Shown: in pieces, positions 33,636 to 41,893 of the stretch
How the letters are laid out: every line of letters starts with the position of its first letter
Position numbering within the stretch: the stretch's first letter is position 1
From: Ruegeria lacuscaerulensis
GTDB taxonomy: Bacteria > Pseudomonadota > Alphaproteobacteria > Rhodobacterales > Rhodobacteraceae
NCBI RefSeq assembly: GCF_013031245.1
Contig: NZ_WPZL01000004.1
Span: 248,001 to 312,000, forward strand
Reading direction: 5' to 3'
DNA length: 64,000 bases
Translations under genes and position numbers: made by a program
Notes under the pieces: model-generated
What the model was told of the DNA's origin: nothing
Seen by the model: the letters and a program-made list of their open reading frames with translations, nothing else
Database searches by the model: none

Positions 33636-34973
33636 TTAAACTGGCAGGTTGGCTGTCGCCCGCCGCAGGATCAGTTGCAGGCGGTCGAAGCTGTTCTTGA
33701 TGCCAACAGCTTCGGTCTTGCCAAAGAAAGTGTCGAGTTCCTCATGCACGCGCACCGCCTGATCCAGCAGCGGGTCCGCGCCTTCGGCATAAAGACCGGC
33801 CTTGATCATGACCTCGGACTGTTCATAGCTGCCGACCAGCTTGCGGGTTTCCGAGATCATCCGGTTTTCTGCCTCGGACGCCGCGCCCGGCAGGCTGCGC
33901 GAGACCGAGCGGCTGAGGTCGATGGCCGGAAACCGCCCACGCTCGGCAATGTCACGGCTCAGCACGATATGGCCGTCCAGAACCCCGCGCAGGATATCCG
34001 CCACCGGTTCGTCCATATCCGATCCGGCGACCAGAACGCTGAATACGGCGGTTATATCACCCTGATTGGCGGTGCCGGGCCCCGCCCGTTCACATAGCCC
34101 GGCAATCAGGGGCGTTACCGACGGTGGAAAGCCGCGTAACGATGGCTGCTCACCCATCGCAACGGCGATTTCCCGATGCGCTTCGGCAAAACGCGTGACC
34201 GAATCGGCCAGAAACAGCACGTTCAGCCCCTGATCGCGCAGGTATTCGGCCACTGACATTGCCGACCATGCACAGCGCCGCCGCGCCAGGGCTGACTGGT
34301 CCGAGGTGGCCGCCACTATGACCGAGCGCTTCATCCCCTCGGCCCCCAGCGCGTGTTCGACGAAATCGTTCACCTCGCGCCCGCGCTCGCCCACCAGTGC
34401 GACGACCACAGCATCTGCCTGCATTGAACGCGCCAACGTCCCCAGCAGCGTGGATTTACCCACACCCGACCCTGCAAACAGGCCGATTCTCTGCCCCTGC
34501 ACCACAGGCAGCATGGTGTTGAGTATGGCCAGCCCGGTCTCCATCCGCGCACCCAGTGACTTGCGCGCGACGGCGGGGGGTGGAGCACGCATGATGTCCT
34601 GTTCCTGCGCGCCCGTCAGCAGGGGTTTGCCGTCCAACGGTTTTCCGAACGGATCGACCACCCGTCCCAGCCAGTGCATTCCCGGGGCAAAAGCGGGGGT
34701 CTGTTCCAGAATCACCGGGTCGCCGAGACAAACTCCATCAGGCGCGGCGCCGGGCAACATGTGGGTCAGATCAGAATCAACGTGCAACACTTCGCCCGGC
34801 AGTTCCGGCCCGCCGCGCCGCCGCAACGTGAGATGATCACCGATACGGGCCTGTCCCTCGAGCCCCTGTATTTCAATGACGCCACCCGCAACCCCTGACA
34901 CGCGACCCATATGGCGCGTGGCGGACAGCCGGTCGAATTCGCATTTCAGAAGCATCGGGTCGAGATCGGACAT
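33636..34973 (-). CDS. fliI: Flagellum-specific ATPase FliI
   Basis: FliI is the ATPase of the flagellar type III export apparatus. The 445-residue protein has Walker A GLFAGSGVGKSTLL, the FliI motif VVALVGERGREVNDFVEHAL and a Walker B region VLFLADSVTRF. C-terminally there is EQPSLRGFPPSVTPLI. The ATG at 34973 follows GGAGAACCC; an open frame continues upstream through the divergent flgB gene, but that part is antisense and not coding. The usual partners FliH and FliJ are not adjacent. Confidence 0.95.
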   Translation of the reverse strand: MSDLDPMLLKCEFDRLSATRHMGRVSGVAGGVIEIQGLEGQARIGDHLTLRRRGGPELPGEVLHVDSDLTHMLPGAAPDGVCLGDPVILEQTPAFAPGMHWLGRVVDPFGKPLDGKPLLTGAQEQDIMRAPPPAVARKSLGARMETGLAILNTMLPVVQGQRIGLFAGSGVGKSTLLGTLARSMQADAVVVALVGERGREVNDFVEHALGAEGMKRSVIVAATSDQSALARRRCAWSAMSVAEYLRDQGLNVLFLADSVTRFAEAHREIAVAMGEQPSLRGFPPSVTPLIAGLCERAGPGTANQGDITAVFSVLVAGSDMDEPVADILRGVLDGHIVLSRDIAERGRFPAIDLSRSVSRSLPGAASEAENRMISETRKLVGSYEQSEVMIKAGLYAEGADPLLDQAVRVHEELDTFFGKTEAVGIKNSFDRLQLILRRATANLPV

Positions 34974-35022
34974 CGTGGGTTCTCCAACGGGTTTCTGAAA
35001 ACGCTTTCTAAAGGATTCGGGG

Positions 35023-35037
35023 TTAAGCCTTGATTGA
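35023..35037. promoter_or_regulatory. Near-consensus CtrA box between fliI and flgB
   Basis: TTAA, seven bases, TTGA differs from the CtrA consensus at one base. It lies in the 87-bp gap between the divergent fliI and flgB genes, where it could serve both promoters. Confidence 0.45.
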
Positions 35038-35060
35038 AATTGATCGAGGGAGAAGCCCCG

Positions 35061-35447
35061 ATGTTCTATGACCTGAACGTCTTTAAGACCGCGTACGCAA
35101 TGGCAACCCATGCCGGGCAACGGCAGGCCGTCATCTCGCGCAACATGGCCAATGCGGATACACCGGGATACCAGCCCCGTGATGTCGAGGCCTTTCAGAA
35201 AACATTTGAGACCCCGGGCCGTGACGTCACCATGATCGCCACGCGGCAGGGCCATCTGCACGGCGACAACGGCCCGCAGATCTGGGCCGAGTTTGAGGCC
35301 GAGCCTTCGGGTGAACCCAACGGCAATGGTGTGTCGATCGAGGAAGAGATGCTTAAGGCTGTCGAGGTCAGGCGCCAGCATGATCGCGCATTGGCGATCT
35401 ACAAATCCTCCATGAACATTCTGCGCAGCAGTCTGGGCCGGGCATAA
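35061..35447 (+). CDS. flgB: Flagellar basal-body rod protein FlgB
   Basis: FlgB is a proximal rod subunit. The 128-residue protein has the motif NMANADTPGYQPRDVEAFQK, typical of rod proteins, and a C-terminal helix with VRRQHDRALAIYKSSMNIL. The ATG at 35061 is preceded by AGGGAGAAG. It starts the plus-strand unit flgB-flgC-fliE-fliQ-flgF-flgG-flgA-flgH-fliL. Confidence 0.95.
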   Translation: MFYDLNVFKTAYAMATHAGQRQAVISRNMANADTPGYQPRDVEAFQKTFETPGRDVTMIATRQGHLHGDNGPQIWAEFEAEPSGEPNGNGVSIEEEMLKAVEVRRQHDRALAIYKSSMNILRSSLGRA

Positions 35448-35458
35448 GGGGTCGAAAG

Positions 35459-35845
35459 TTGAGTGATTTTTCCCATTCGCTGACTGCATCGGCCAGTGCC
35501 CTGCGGGCACAGGCAGCGCGGCTACGCCACGTGTCCGAGAACATCTCGAACGCTGATACACCCGGTTATCGCCGCAAAACGGTTCCGTTCGAGGCCGTTG
35601 AAAAAGACGGGCAAGAGATGATGCTGGCCGGGCGTGTCAAGTTGGACCGCCGTGAGTTGTCGCGCATCCATGATCCAAGCCATCCGATGGCCGATGATAC
35701 CGGCTATTACCGGGGCTCGAATGTCGATCTGATGATCGAGATCGCCGACGCGCGCGAGGCGCAGCGCAGCTATGAAGCCAACCTCAAGATGTTCGATCAA
35801 ACACGTCAGATGTCGTCGAGCCTTATGGAACTCCTCAGAAAATAA
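35459..35845 (+). CDS. flgC: Flagellar basal-body rod protein FlgC
   Basis: This 128-residue rod protein has SENISNADTPGYRRKTVPFE near the N-terminus, then YYRGSNVDLMIEIADAREAQ, and a C-terminal region YEANLKMFDQTRQMSSSLM. The start is a TTG at 35459 with AAGGGG about 9 bp upstream; no ATG is available at the family's usual N-terminus. It follows flgB by 11 bp. Confidence 0.94.
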   Translation: MSDFSHSLTASASALRAQAARLRHVSENISNADTPGYRRKTVPFEAVEKDGQEMMLAGRVKLDRRELSRIHDPSHPMADDTGYYRGSNVDLMIEIADAREAQRSYEANLKMFDQTRQMSSSLMELLRK

Positions 35846-35856
35846 AGGACACCCGA

Positions 35857-36147
35857 ATGGATATTCGATCCCTGAACGCTGCGCAGAACTATGCCGTTGC
35901 ACGCCCCGCAACCCAGGCCAACCCCGATCACGCCGGAGCGGCACAGGGGCTTCGGTCGACCTTTCAGGACTTCACCACAACGCTGAAACATTCGGAGCAG
36001 ATGTCCGAGGCGGCGATGACCGGTCAGGCCGACCCGCATGCGCTGGTGCAGGCGCTGGCGCAAACCGAGCTGGCGGTGGAAACCGCCGTCATCGTGCGCA
36101 ACAAGGTCGTCGAGGCTTATCAGGAAATCTTGCGGATGCCGGTCTGA
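35857..36147 (+). CDS. fliE: Flagellar hook-basal body complex protein FliE
   Basis: FliE joins the MS ring to the rod. The 96-residue protein has the pattern LVQALAQTELAVETAVIVRN and a C-terminal VVEAYQEILRMPV, as in the FliE family. It lies 11 bp after flgC. Confidence 0.92.
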   Translation: MDIRSLNAAQNYAVARPATQANPDHAGAAQGLRSTFQDFTTTLKHSEQMSEAAMTGQADPHALVQALAQTELAVETAVIVRNKVVEAYQEILRMPV

Positions 36148-36151
36148 CGCA

Positions 36152-36424
36152 ATGCTGAGCGAAGGTCTCTTCTATGACATCGTGCGTCAGGCGCTGTGGG
36201 TCGCGGTGATCACCTCGGTCCCGATCCTGGCAGTGGCTTTGGTCTCGGGCCTGATTGTCGGTCTGTTCCAGGCGCTGACCTCGGTGCAAGAGATGACGCT
36301 GACCTTCGTTCCCAAGCTGATCGCAATCGTCGTCGTGTTCTGGATTTCCATGGGCTTCATGACGCAGACGCTGGTCACGTTTTTTACAGGAACGCTCATC
36401 CCACTGATCGCAGGAGGTCGCTGA
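36152..36424 (+). CDS. fliQ: Flagellar export apparatus protein FliQ
   Basis: This 90-residue membrane protein has two transmembrane helices (about residues 12-40 and 50-75) and the conserved LVSGLIVGLFQALTSVQEMT and LTFVPKLIAIVVVFW. It belongs to the core of the type III export gate with FliP and FliR. Its stop overlaps the flgF start (TGATG). FliP is not encoded in the window. Confidence 0.95.
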   Translation: MLSEGLFYDIVRQALWVAVITSVPILAVALVSGLIVGLFQALTSVQEMTLTFVPKLIAIVVVFWISMGFMTQTLVTFFTGTLIPLIAGGR

Positions 36425-37134
36425 TGGATACCGCCTATGTCACCCTGTCCCGCCAATCCGGGCTGATGAACGAAATGCGGCAGGTGGCGAACAATATCGC
36501 CAATGCCAACACCACCGGATACCGCCAGCAGGGGCTGGTGTTTTCCGAGTTTGTCCGCGTCATGCCCGGCAACCCGTCGCTGTCGATGAGCCGGGCTGAG
36601 GTGCGAAACACCTCGCTGCAACAGGGTTTGCTGACCGAGACGGGTGGGCAGTTCGACTTTGCCATCGAAGGTGACGGCTTCTTCTTGGTTGAAACCCCCG
36701 CGGGCAATCGTCTGACGCGCGCCGGCGCCTTTGCCCCCAGCGCCGAGGGTGATCTGGTGACGATGGATGGCCACCGAGTGTTGGACGCAAGCGGCGCCCC
36801 GCTGTTCATCCCACCGGACGCTGCCTCGATCGACGTGGGCAGTGATGGCACGCTCAGCGTCGAGGGTCAGTTCCTGGGACAGATCGGTGTCTTCCGCGTG
36901 GCTGACCCCAAGACACTGGTGCGGGAAGGCAGCACGCATTTCAGGGCCGATGGCGACATAGATCCCGTGGATGAGCCCGTCGTCCTGCACCGTTTCCTTG
37001 AAGGATCCAACGTCAACGCCATCGAACAGGTCACCCGGCTCGTCGAAATCCAGCGCGCCTATGAACTGGGGCAGAGCTTTCTGGAAAGTGAGGATGAGCG
37101 TGTCCGCGGGGCTCTCAAGGCGCTGATGCGCTGA
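36424..37134 (+). CDS. flgF: Flagellar basal-body rod protein FlgF
   Basis: This 236-residue rod protein has the N-terminal motif RQVANNIANANTTGYRQQGL and a C-terminal helix with EQVTRLVEIQRAYELGQSFL. The central sequence GGQFDFAIEGDGFFLVETPA is typical of FlgF/FlgG. It is distinguished from FlgG by its shorter length and order before flgG. The ATG overlaps the fliQ stop. Confidence 0.93.
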   Translation: MDTAYVTLSRQSGLMNEMRQVANNIANANTTGYRQQGLVFSEFVRVMPGNPSLSMSRAEVRNTSLQQGLLTETGGQFDFAIEGDGFFLVETPAGNRLTRAGAFAPSAEGDLVTMDGHRVLDASGAPLFIPPDAASIDVGSDGTLSVEGQFLGQIGVFRVADPKTLVREGSTHFRADGDIDPVDEPVVLHRFLEGSNVNAIEQVTRLVEIQRAYELGQSFLESEDERVRGALKALMR

Positions 37135-37156
37135 CTTAAAATCGGAGATTTATGAC

Positions 37157-37942
37157 ATGCGTGCTTTGAAAATCGCAGCCACGGGGATGACCGCGCAGCA
37201 GATGCGGGTCGAGACGATATCGAACAACCTGGCGAACATGAACACCACCGGCTACAACGCGCGCCGGGCCGAATTCGCGGATCTGCACTATCAGCAGATG
37301 GCGCGGGCAGGAACGGTAAACGCCAATGACGGAACTGTTTTGCCGACCGGTGTTCAGCTGGGCCTGGGCGTGCGTCCAGCCGCCGTAACGGTGCAGTTGG
37401 CCCAGGGCGCCCTGTCGGCCACCGGCAGCGATCTGGATGTGGCCATCGAAGGGCGTGGCTATCTTGAGGTCACATTGACCAACGGGCAATCGGGCTTTAC
37501 CCGAGACGGTAGTTTGAAACGGTCGGCCGAAGGTCTGATCGTAACTTCGGACGGCTACCCCGTGGCTCCGGAAATCACCATTCCCGACGATGCCCGGTCG
37601 ATCTCGATCAATGGTTCGGGCGAGATTTACGCCTATTTCGACGACGCCCCCGAAGGGCAGTTGCTGGGCGAACTCACGCTGGCCAGCTTTTCCAATGCCA
37701 AGGGCCTCGAGGCGATTGGCAGCAACCTCTTCAAAGAAACCGAAGCCTCAGGCGCACCTGTCGTTGGCAACCCGGGTGAGGATGGGTTGGGTACTTTGCG
37801 GCAGGGTTATCTCGAAGACAGCTCGGTGGACGCGGTGCGCGAAGTGACCGAACTGATCGAGGCGCAGCGGGGATATGAGATGAACGCCAAGGTCATTTCC
37901 GCTGTCGATCAGATGATGGGCGCAACGACACAGGTGCGGTGA
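37157..37942 (+). CDS. flgG: Flagellar distal rod protein FlgG
   Basis: This 261-residue protein begins MRALKIAATGMTAQQMRVET, continues with NNLANMNTTGYNARRAEFAD and ends with VREVTELIEAQRGYEMNAKV. These are hallmark FlgG features. FlgG forms the distal rod that passes through the P and L rings. It overlaps flgA by one base (TGATG). Confidence 0.97.
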   Translation: MRALKIAATGMTAQQMRVETISNNLANMNTTGYNARRAEFADLHYQQMARAGTVNANDGTVLPTGVQLGLGVRPAAVTVQLAQGALSATGSDLDVAIEGRGYLEVTLTNGQSGFTRDGSLKRSAEGLIVTSDGYPVAPEITIPDDARSISINGSGEIYAYFDDAPEGQLLGELTLASFSNAKGLEAIGSNLFKETEASGAPVVGNPGEDGLGTLRQGYLEDSSVDAVREVTELIEAQRGYEMNAKVISAVDQMMGATTQVR

Positions 37943-38358
37943 TGCGATTTCAGCTCCTATTAGTGGTTCTGCTGGGGCCGATTTCTGTTCAGGCTGAAAT
38001 TGTCGTGCCGACCCGCACTATTCGCGCCAAAGAGATCATCTCGGCGGGCGATCTTGAAATCAAAGCTCAGCAAGTGCCAGGCGCGGCCTCAAACCCTGAT
38101 GTGCTGATCGGGCAAGAAGCTCGCATCGCCCTGTACCCCGGGCGTCCTATTCGCGAAGGCGATGTTGGCCCCCCTGCATTGGTGAACCGAAACGACCTCG
38201 TTGTTCTGGTTTTCGACCGCCGACCACTGTCGATCACGGCAGAGGGCCGTGCATTGGGCCGAGGCGCGGTCGGGGATCGTATTCGGGTGATGAACCTTGC
38301 ATCCCGCACGACTGTGACAGGCTTTATCCGGCCGGACGGCCAAATTGAGGTGAAATGA
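37942..38358 (+). CDS. flgA: Flagellar P-ring assembly chaperone FlgA
   Basis: FlgA helps assemble the FlgI ring in the periplasm. The 138-residue protein has a signal peptide (to about VQA, residue 18). A SAF-like domain follows with RTIRAKEIISAGDLEIK, YPGRPIREGDVGPPALV and a C-terminal MNLASRTTVTGFIRPDG. It is short for the family but keeps the C-terminal core. It lies between flgG and flgH with overlapping starts on both sides. Confidence 0.9.
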   Translation: MRFQLLLVVLLGPISVQAEIVVPTRTIRAKEIISAGDLEIKAQQVPGAASNPDVLIGQEARIALYPGRPIREGDVGPPALVNRNDLVVLVFDRRPLSITAEGRALGRGAVGDRIRVMNLASRTTVTGFIRPDGQIEVK

Positions 38359-39089
38359 TGCCAAAATTTTCAAAGTCTCTGTTGTTTGCCGTTCTCGCTG
38401 TATCTGCCTGCGGGCGTGTGGATCATCTGGGAAAGCCACCCAGTTTCACACCGAATGAAGATTCTCCGGAACATGTCGCTATGCTATGGCCCGGCCTGCC
38501 CCTGCACACGCATCCCCAGCGCAATGTCGACAGATCCTCGCTTTGGAGTGGAGGGCAACACTCGCTGCTGGGAGATCAGCGGGCGATCAAGAAAGGTGAT
38601 ATCCTGACAGTGGTGATCGAACTGGACGAGAAAGCGGAAATCTCCAACGACACTGAGCGGTCCCGCTCGGGCTCGGAAAGCCTTGGCGTCGTAAGTTTGT
38701 TTGGATTGCCGCAACGTGCCGCCGAGCACTTGCCGGACGGGGCATCGCTCGCGGATGCCGTTTCAATTGATTCCGCCTCGGAAAGCAGTGGCGAGGGGTC
38801 GGTGAAGCGCAAGGAAAAACTAACACTGCGAGTCGCCGCGACCGTGATTGACGTGTTGCCAAATGGCGTGCTGTCGATCGCGGGTTCGCAGGAATTGCGT
38901 GTCAATTTCGAACTGCGAGAGCTTTTGGTTACCGGTTATGTGCGGCCTCAGGATATTTCGCGCCAAAATGAGATCACTTATGACAAAATCGCCTCGGCGC
39001 GTGTGTCCTATGGCGGGCGCGGACAGATCACCGACGTGCAGCAACCCCGTTACGGCCAACAGATTCTGGATGCTGTGTTGCCATTCTGA
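38358..39089 (+). CDS. flgH: Flagellar L-ring lipoprotein FlgH
   Basis: FlgH forms the outer-membrane ring. The 243-residue protein has a lipoprotein signal with lipobox VSAC near residue 18, then SSLWSGGQHSLLGDQRAIKKG and DILTVVIELDEKAEISNDTE. It ends with the usual GYVRPQDISRQNEITYDKIA segment and YGGRGQITDVQQPRYGQQ. Two ATGs are adjacent; 38358 fits the ribosome binding site spacing better than 38355. Confidence 0.95.
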   Translation: MPKFSKSLLFAVLAVSACGRVDHLGKPPSFTPNEDSPEHVAMLWPGLPLHTHPQRNVDRSSLWSGGQHSLLGDQRAIKKGDILTVVIELDEKAEISNDTERSRSGSESLGVVSLFGLPQRAAEHLPDGASLADAVSIDSASESSGEGSVKRKEKLTLRVAATVIDVLPNGVLSIAGSQELRVNFELRELLVTGYVRPQDISRQNEITYDKIASARVSYGGRGQITDVQQPRYGQQILDAVLPF

Positions 39090-39098
39090 GGTGTGGAC

Positions 39099-39620
39099 AT
39101 GATGAAAATGCTGATACCCGTTGTTTTTCTTCTGGTCGGCCTTGGTGTCGGCATAGGTGCCGGAGTTGTTTTGTCGCCGTCCGCTGAGCCGAAAGAGGCT
39201 CTGGAACATGCCAAGTCCGGGGCCAAGCCGGAAAAGGCCGAAGATAAATCGGTCAAATCGAAATCAGACCTGGCCAAGAAGCAGGACAAGCAGGGTGAGT
39301 TTGAGTACCTGAAGCTGACCAAACAATTCGTCATTCCTGTCGTGACCTCAGACCGCATCGCGGCGCTGGTCACCATGTCCCTGAGTCTGGAAATCACTCC
39401 TGGCATGACCGAGGCCTTCTACGCGATAGAGCCAAAGCTGCGGGACGGTTTTTTGCAGGTCATGTTCGATCACGCCAACGCAGGCGGCTTCGACGGCGCG
39501 TTTACCGAGTCTGACAACCTGGAGGTATTGCGCAAGGCTTTGTTGGAAGTGGCGCGCAAAGATCTGGGCGATGATGTTTCGCAGGTTTTGATCATGAGTG
39601 TCAGCCGCCAGGATACCTGA
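39099..39620 (+). CDS. fliL: Flagellar basal body-associated protein FliL
   Basis: This 173-residue protein has a short N-terminus, one transmembrane helix (about residues 5-25), a lysine-rich linker and a periplasmic FliL domain with FVIPVVTSDRIAALVTMSLS. FliL acts near the stator and supports motor torque. The ATG at 39099 has GAGGTG upstream. It ends the plus-strand flagellar unit and converges on the minus-strand gene at 39652. Confidence 0.85.
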   Translation: MMKMLIPVVFLLVGLGVGIGAGVVLSPSAEPKEALEHAKSGAKPEKAEDKSVKSKSDLAKKQDKQGEFEYLKLTKQFVIPVVTSDRIAALVTMSLSLEITPGMTEAFYAIEPKLRDGFLQVMFDHANAGGFDGAFTESDNLEVLRKALLEVARKDLGDDVSQVLIMSVSRQDT

Positions 39621-39651
39621 AACTGGCGGGTCCCAGGCGCACCGTGTCTGC

Positions 39652-40038
39652 TTAATGCGATAATCGTCTTTTGCTCAGCGCACGCAGACGCGCTTCTTTC
39701 TGGTTCTCGGATAAGCTAGCCACGGCTTGTTTGCGGCCAAATGTCAAACGCAGGGATTCCAGTGCTGACAGTTTCTGAGCCCGCAACCGGGCAAGTTCCA
39801 TGTTCAATTGCCGACGCGTTGCCGACTCCCATCCATTCCATAGGACATCCGTGCCGGTAACACGGTACCCTTCTGCCGACGCGCTCTGCTGTCGGCACTG
39901 CCGTGCCTGCGCGTCCAGGCGGGCCAGTTGGTGCTGAACCCGGGCTTCCGCCTCGAGCAGAGGGCGCAAAGCGCTGTACTCCTTCTGGAACGCGGCCTCG
40001 GCAACTTTTTCGAGATCGGGAATTTCAGCCTGTCTCAT
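39652..40038 (-). CDS. Small helical protein coupled to flhB, function unknown
   Basis: This 128-residue protein is rich in Arg, Gln, Glu and Leu and predicted to be all helical, with segments such as EAEARVQHQLARLDAQARQC and LNMELARLRAQKLSALESLR. Its start overlaps the flhB stop (ATGA), so it is probably translated with flhB. Size and coiled-coil character resemble FliJ-type export chaperones, but I see no diagnostic motif. Treat it as an unknown flagellar accessory protein. Confidence 0.6.
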   Translation of the reverse strand: MRQAEIPDLEKVAEAAFQKEYSALRPLLEAEARVQHQLARLDAQARQCRQQSASAEGYRVTGTDVLWNGWESATRRQLNMELARLRAQKLSALESLRLTFGRKQAVASLSENQKEARLRALSKRRLSH

Positions 40039-41123
40039 CTGATCTGACCTTTTGCCCGTTTGCGCATCGCCTCGGCAAACCGGATAGCGGCTGCAACGGG
40101 ACGGTAGTGTTCTTCGGAGATTTCCTGCCCGATTTCGACCGTTGCGTGCAAAGCGCGTGCGGTCGGTGGATCGGAATGAATCGGGACACCGGCCTCGGCT
40201 GCGGCCGCGCGGATCGCTGCGGCCACTTCGTCCACGCCTTTGGCTACACAGACCGGGGCGGAACCTGCTGTTCTCGCCCATTTCAGCGCCACAGCGTAGT
40301 GGGTTGGATTGACGATTAGCACGTCTGCCGTCGGAACATCCGCCATCATCTGGTTCGAGGCGATATCCTGTGCACGCTGGCGGCGCTGTTGTTTGACGTG
40401 CGGGTCGCCCTCGGCGTCCTTGGTTTCATCTTGAATTTCTTTGCGCGACATCCGGTTTTTGCGCATGTGTTCGGAGTACTGCCAAAGGTAATCAACCGCG
40501 CCAATCACCAGCGCCACAGCGATGACGATGAATAGAAAACGAAACAGCAAGTTCATCATCAACACCACGGATGACCGCGCTGGTGCCGTACTGGCGGACA
40601 GGATTTCGCTCAGATTAGAGCGCAGGAACAGCGTCAGGCAGGTGCAGTAGATCGCCAGTTTCGCGAAGCTTTTTGCAAACTCGAACAGCCCGCCGCGCCC
40701 GAATTTGTTTTTGGCGTTTGCGGGGATCGAGATACGCGACAGCTTTGGCTTCAGTTTGCTCGGCGCAAAGATCAGCGCGCGCTGCGCGATCAAGCTCAGC
40801 AGGACGGCCGCAGCGGGCAATACAAACAATATCGCGGCGGACAAAAGCGCTGTTCTGAGCATCCCTCCTACCGGGTTGGCAGAAGGACCGTCCGTAAGCA
40901 GCGGCCCAATCTCGTCGGCCTGATCGATTAACACGACAAACAGGCTTCCCATATGCTGGACGCCGAATTGCCCGGCTGCAAACAAAGCGATGAGAAATCC
41001 GGAATAGGCGGCAACAACAGAGAGGTCGTTAGATTTGGCTACCTCGCCTTTCTCCCGCGCCTTTTGAAGCTTCTGCGGTGTCGGCTCGTAGGATTTGTCG
41101 CTGTCGTCGTCCGGACCGCTCAT
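40035..41123 (-). CDS. flhB: Flagellar export switch protein FlhB
   Basis: This 362-residue protein has four transmembrane helices and a cytoplasmic domain with the self-cleavage motif NPTH (VLIVNPTHYAVALKW). Cleavage between Asn and Pro switches export from rod/hook to filament substrates. The N-terminus has EPTPQKLQKAREKGEVAKS, diagnostic of FlhB. It overlaps fliR upstream and the small helical gene downstream. Confidence 0.97.
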   Translation of the reverse strand: MSGPDDDSDKSYEPTPQKLQKAREKGEVAKSNDLSVVAAYSGFLIALFAAGQFGVQHMGSLFVVLIDQADEIGPLLTDGPSANPVGGMLRTALLSAAILFVLPAAAVLLSLIAQRALIFAPSKLKPKLSRISIPANAKNKFGRGGLFEFAKSFAKLAIYCTCLTLFLRSNLSEILSASTAPARSSVVLMMNLLFRFLFIVIAVALVIGAVDYLWQYSEHMRKNRMSRKEIQDETKDAEGDPHVKQQRRQRAQDIASNQMMADVPTADVLIVNPTHYAVALKWARTAGSAPVCVAKGVDEVAAAIRAAAAEAGVPIHSDPPTARALHATVEIGQEISEEHYRPVAAAIRFAEAMRKRAKGQIR

Positions 41124-41893
41124 CGTGTGCCCTCAAGCGGGTTGACCATGAAGGCGTTAAGGGCGTCGGACCAGACCGAGAGGATCAGAGGCGTGCCCGC
41201 GAACAACAAAAACAGGCCTGCGAAAGTGATAGCCGGAGCACCAACGAAAGCGACCATCAACTGCGGCATCGCCCGGTTGATAACCCCAAGCGCGAGGTTG
41301 TAGATCAGTGACGCTATGACGAAGGGCATGGCCAGCGTAAAAGCCAGTCCAAAGCTACGGGCAATTCGCTGCACCCCCCATTGCGACAGGTCAGGTGCCG
41401 CTGGGCGCGCGCCCATCGGAAACAGGGTGTAGCTGTGGATCAGAAATTGAGCCACGCGGATATGCAGACCAAGCAGCACGGCAAGGGTCAGTCCAGCCAG
41501 GGTCAGCAGATACCCCATTGCAGGGACCGGGTCGGCGGCCGCCGGACCCAGAATCTGGGACAATGACGTCGCCTGCGCAGCGATGGACCCTGCCGTTTGC
41601 AGCGCCAGCACGAACAGCCGCAGTGCCATGCCAAGGGCCACGCCAATCAGAACTTCCGTCAAAATCACGCGTGTCATCAAAGGCAGTCCGGGTTCAGCGA
41701 GCGGAACCTGCACTGCTGGGGAAACGATCAGCGTAAACGCCACCGCAATTCCAAGTTTGACGCGGGTGGGAATGCTGCGATCACCGAATGCGGGCAGCAA
41801 TGAAACCATGGCTGAAACGCGCAAAAATACGGCAAAGAGCTGCAACAAACCTTCTCCCAACTGGGGCAGAAGTTCTGGTGGCAACGCGATCAT
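41120..41893 (-). CDS. fliR: Flagellar export apparatus protein FliR
   Basis: This 257-residue membrane protein has about six transmembrane helices and conserved stretches VFLRVSAMVSLLPAFGDRSI, ALGMALRLFVLALQTAGSIA and LAFTLAMPFVIASLIYNLAL. It forms the export gate with FliP and FliQ. It is flanked by flhA and flhB with 4-bp overlaps on both sides. Confidence 0.95.
   Translation of the reverse strand: MIALPPELLPQLGEGLLQLFAVFLRVSAMVSLLPAFGDRSIPTRVKLGIAVAFTLIVSPAVQVPLAEPGLPLMTRVILTEVLIGVALGMALRLFVLALQTAGSIAAQATSLSQILGPAAADPVPAMGYLLTLAGLTLAVLLGLHIRVAQFLIHSYTLFPMGARPAAPDLSQWGVQRIARSFGLAFTLAMPFVIASLIYNLALGVINRAMPQLMVAFVGAPAITFAGLFLLFAGTPLILSVWSDALNAFMVNPLEGTR

Noticed and set aside
34974..35561. 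Extension of the fliI frame upstream over flgB
   Set aside because: The frame stays open, but that part is antisense to flgB/flgC. FliI proteins start near 34973, where a ribosome binding site is present.
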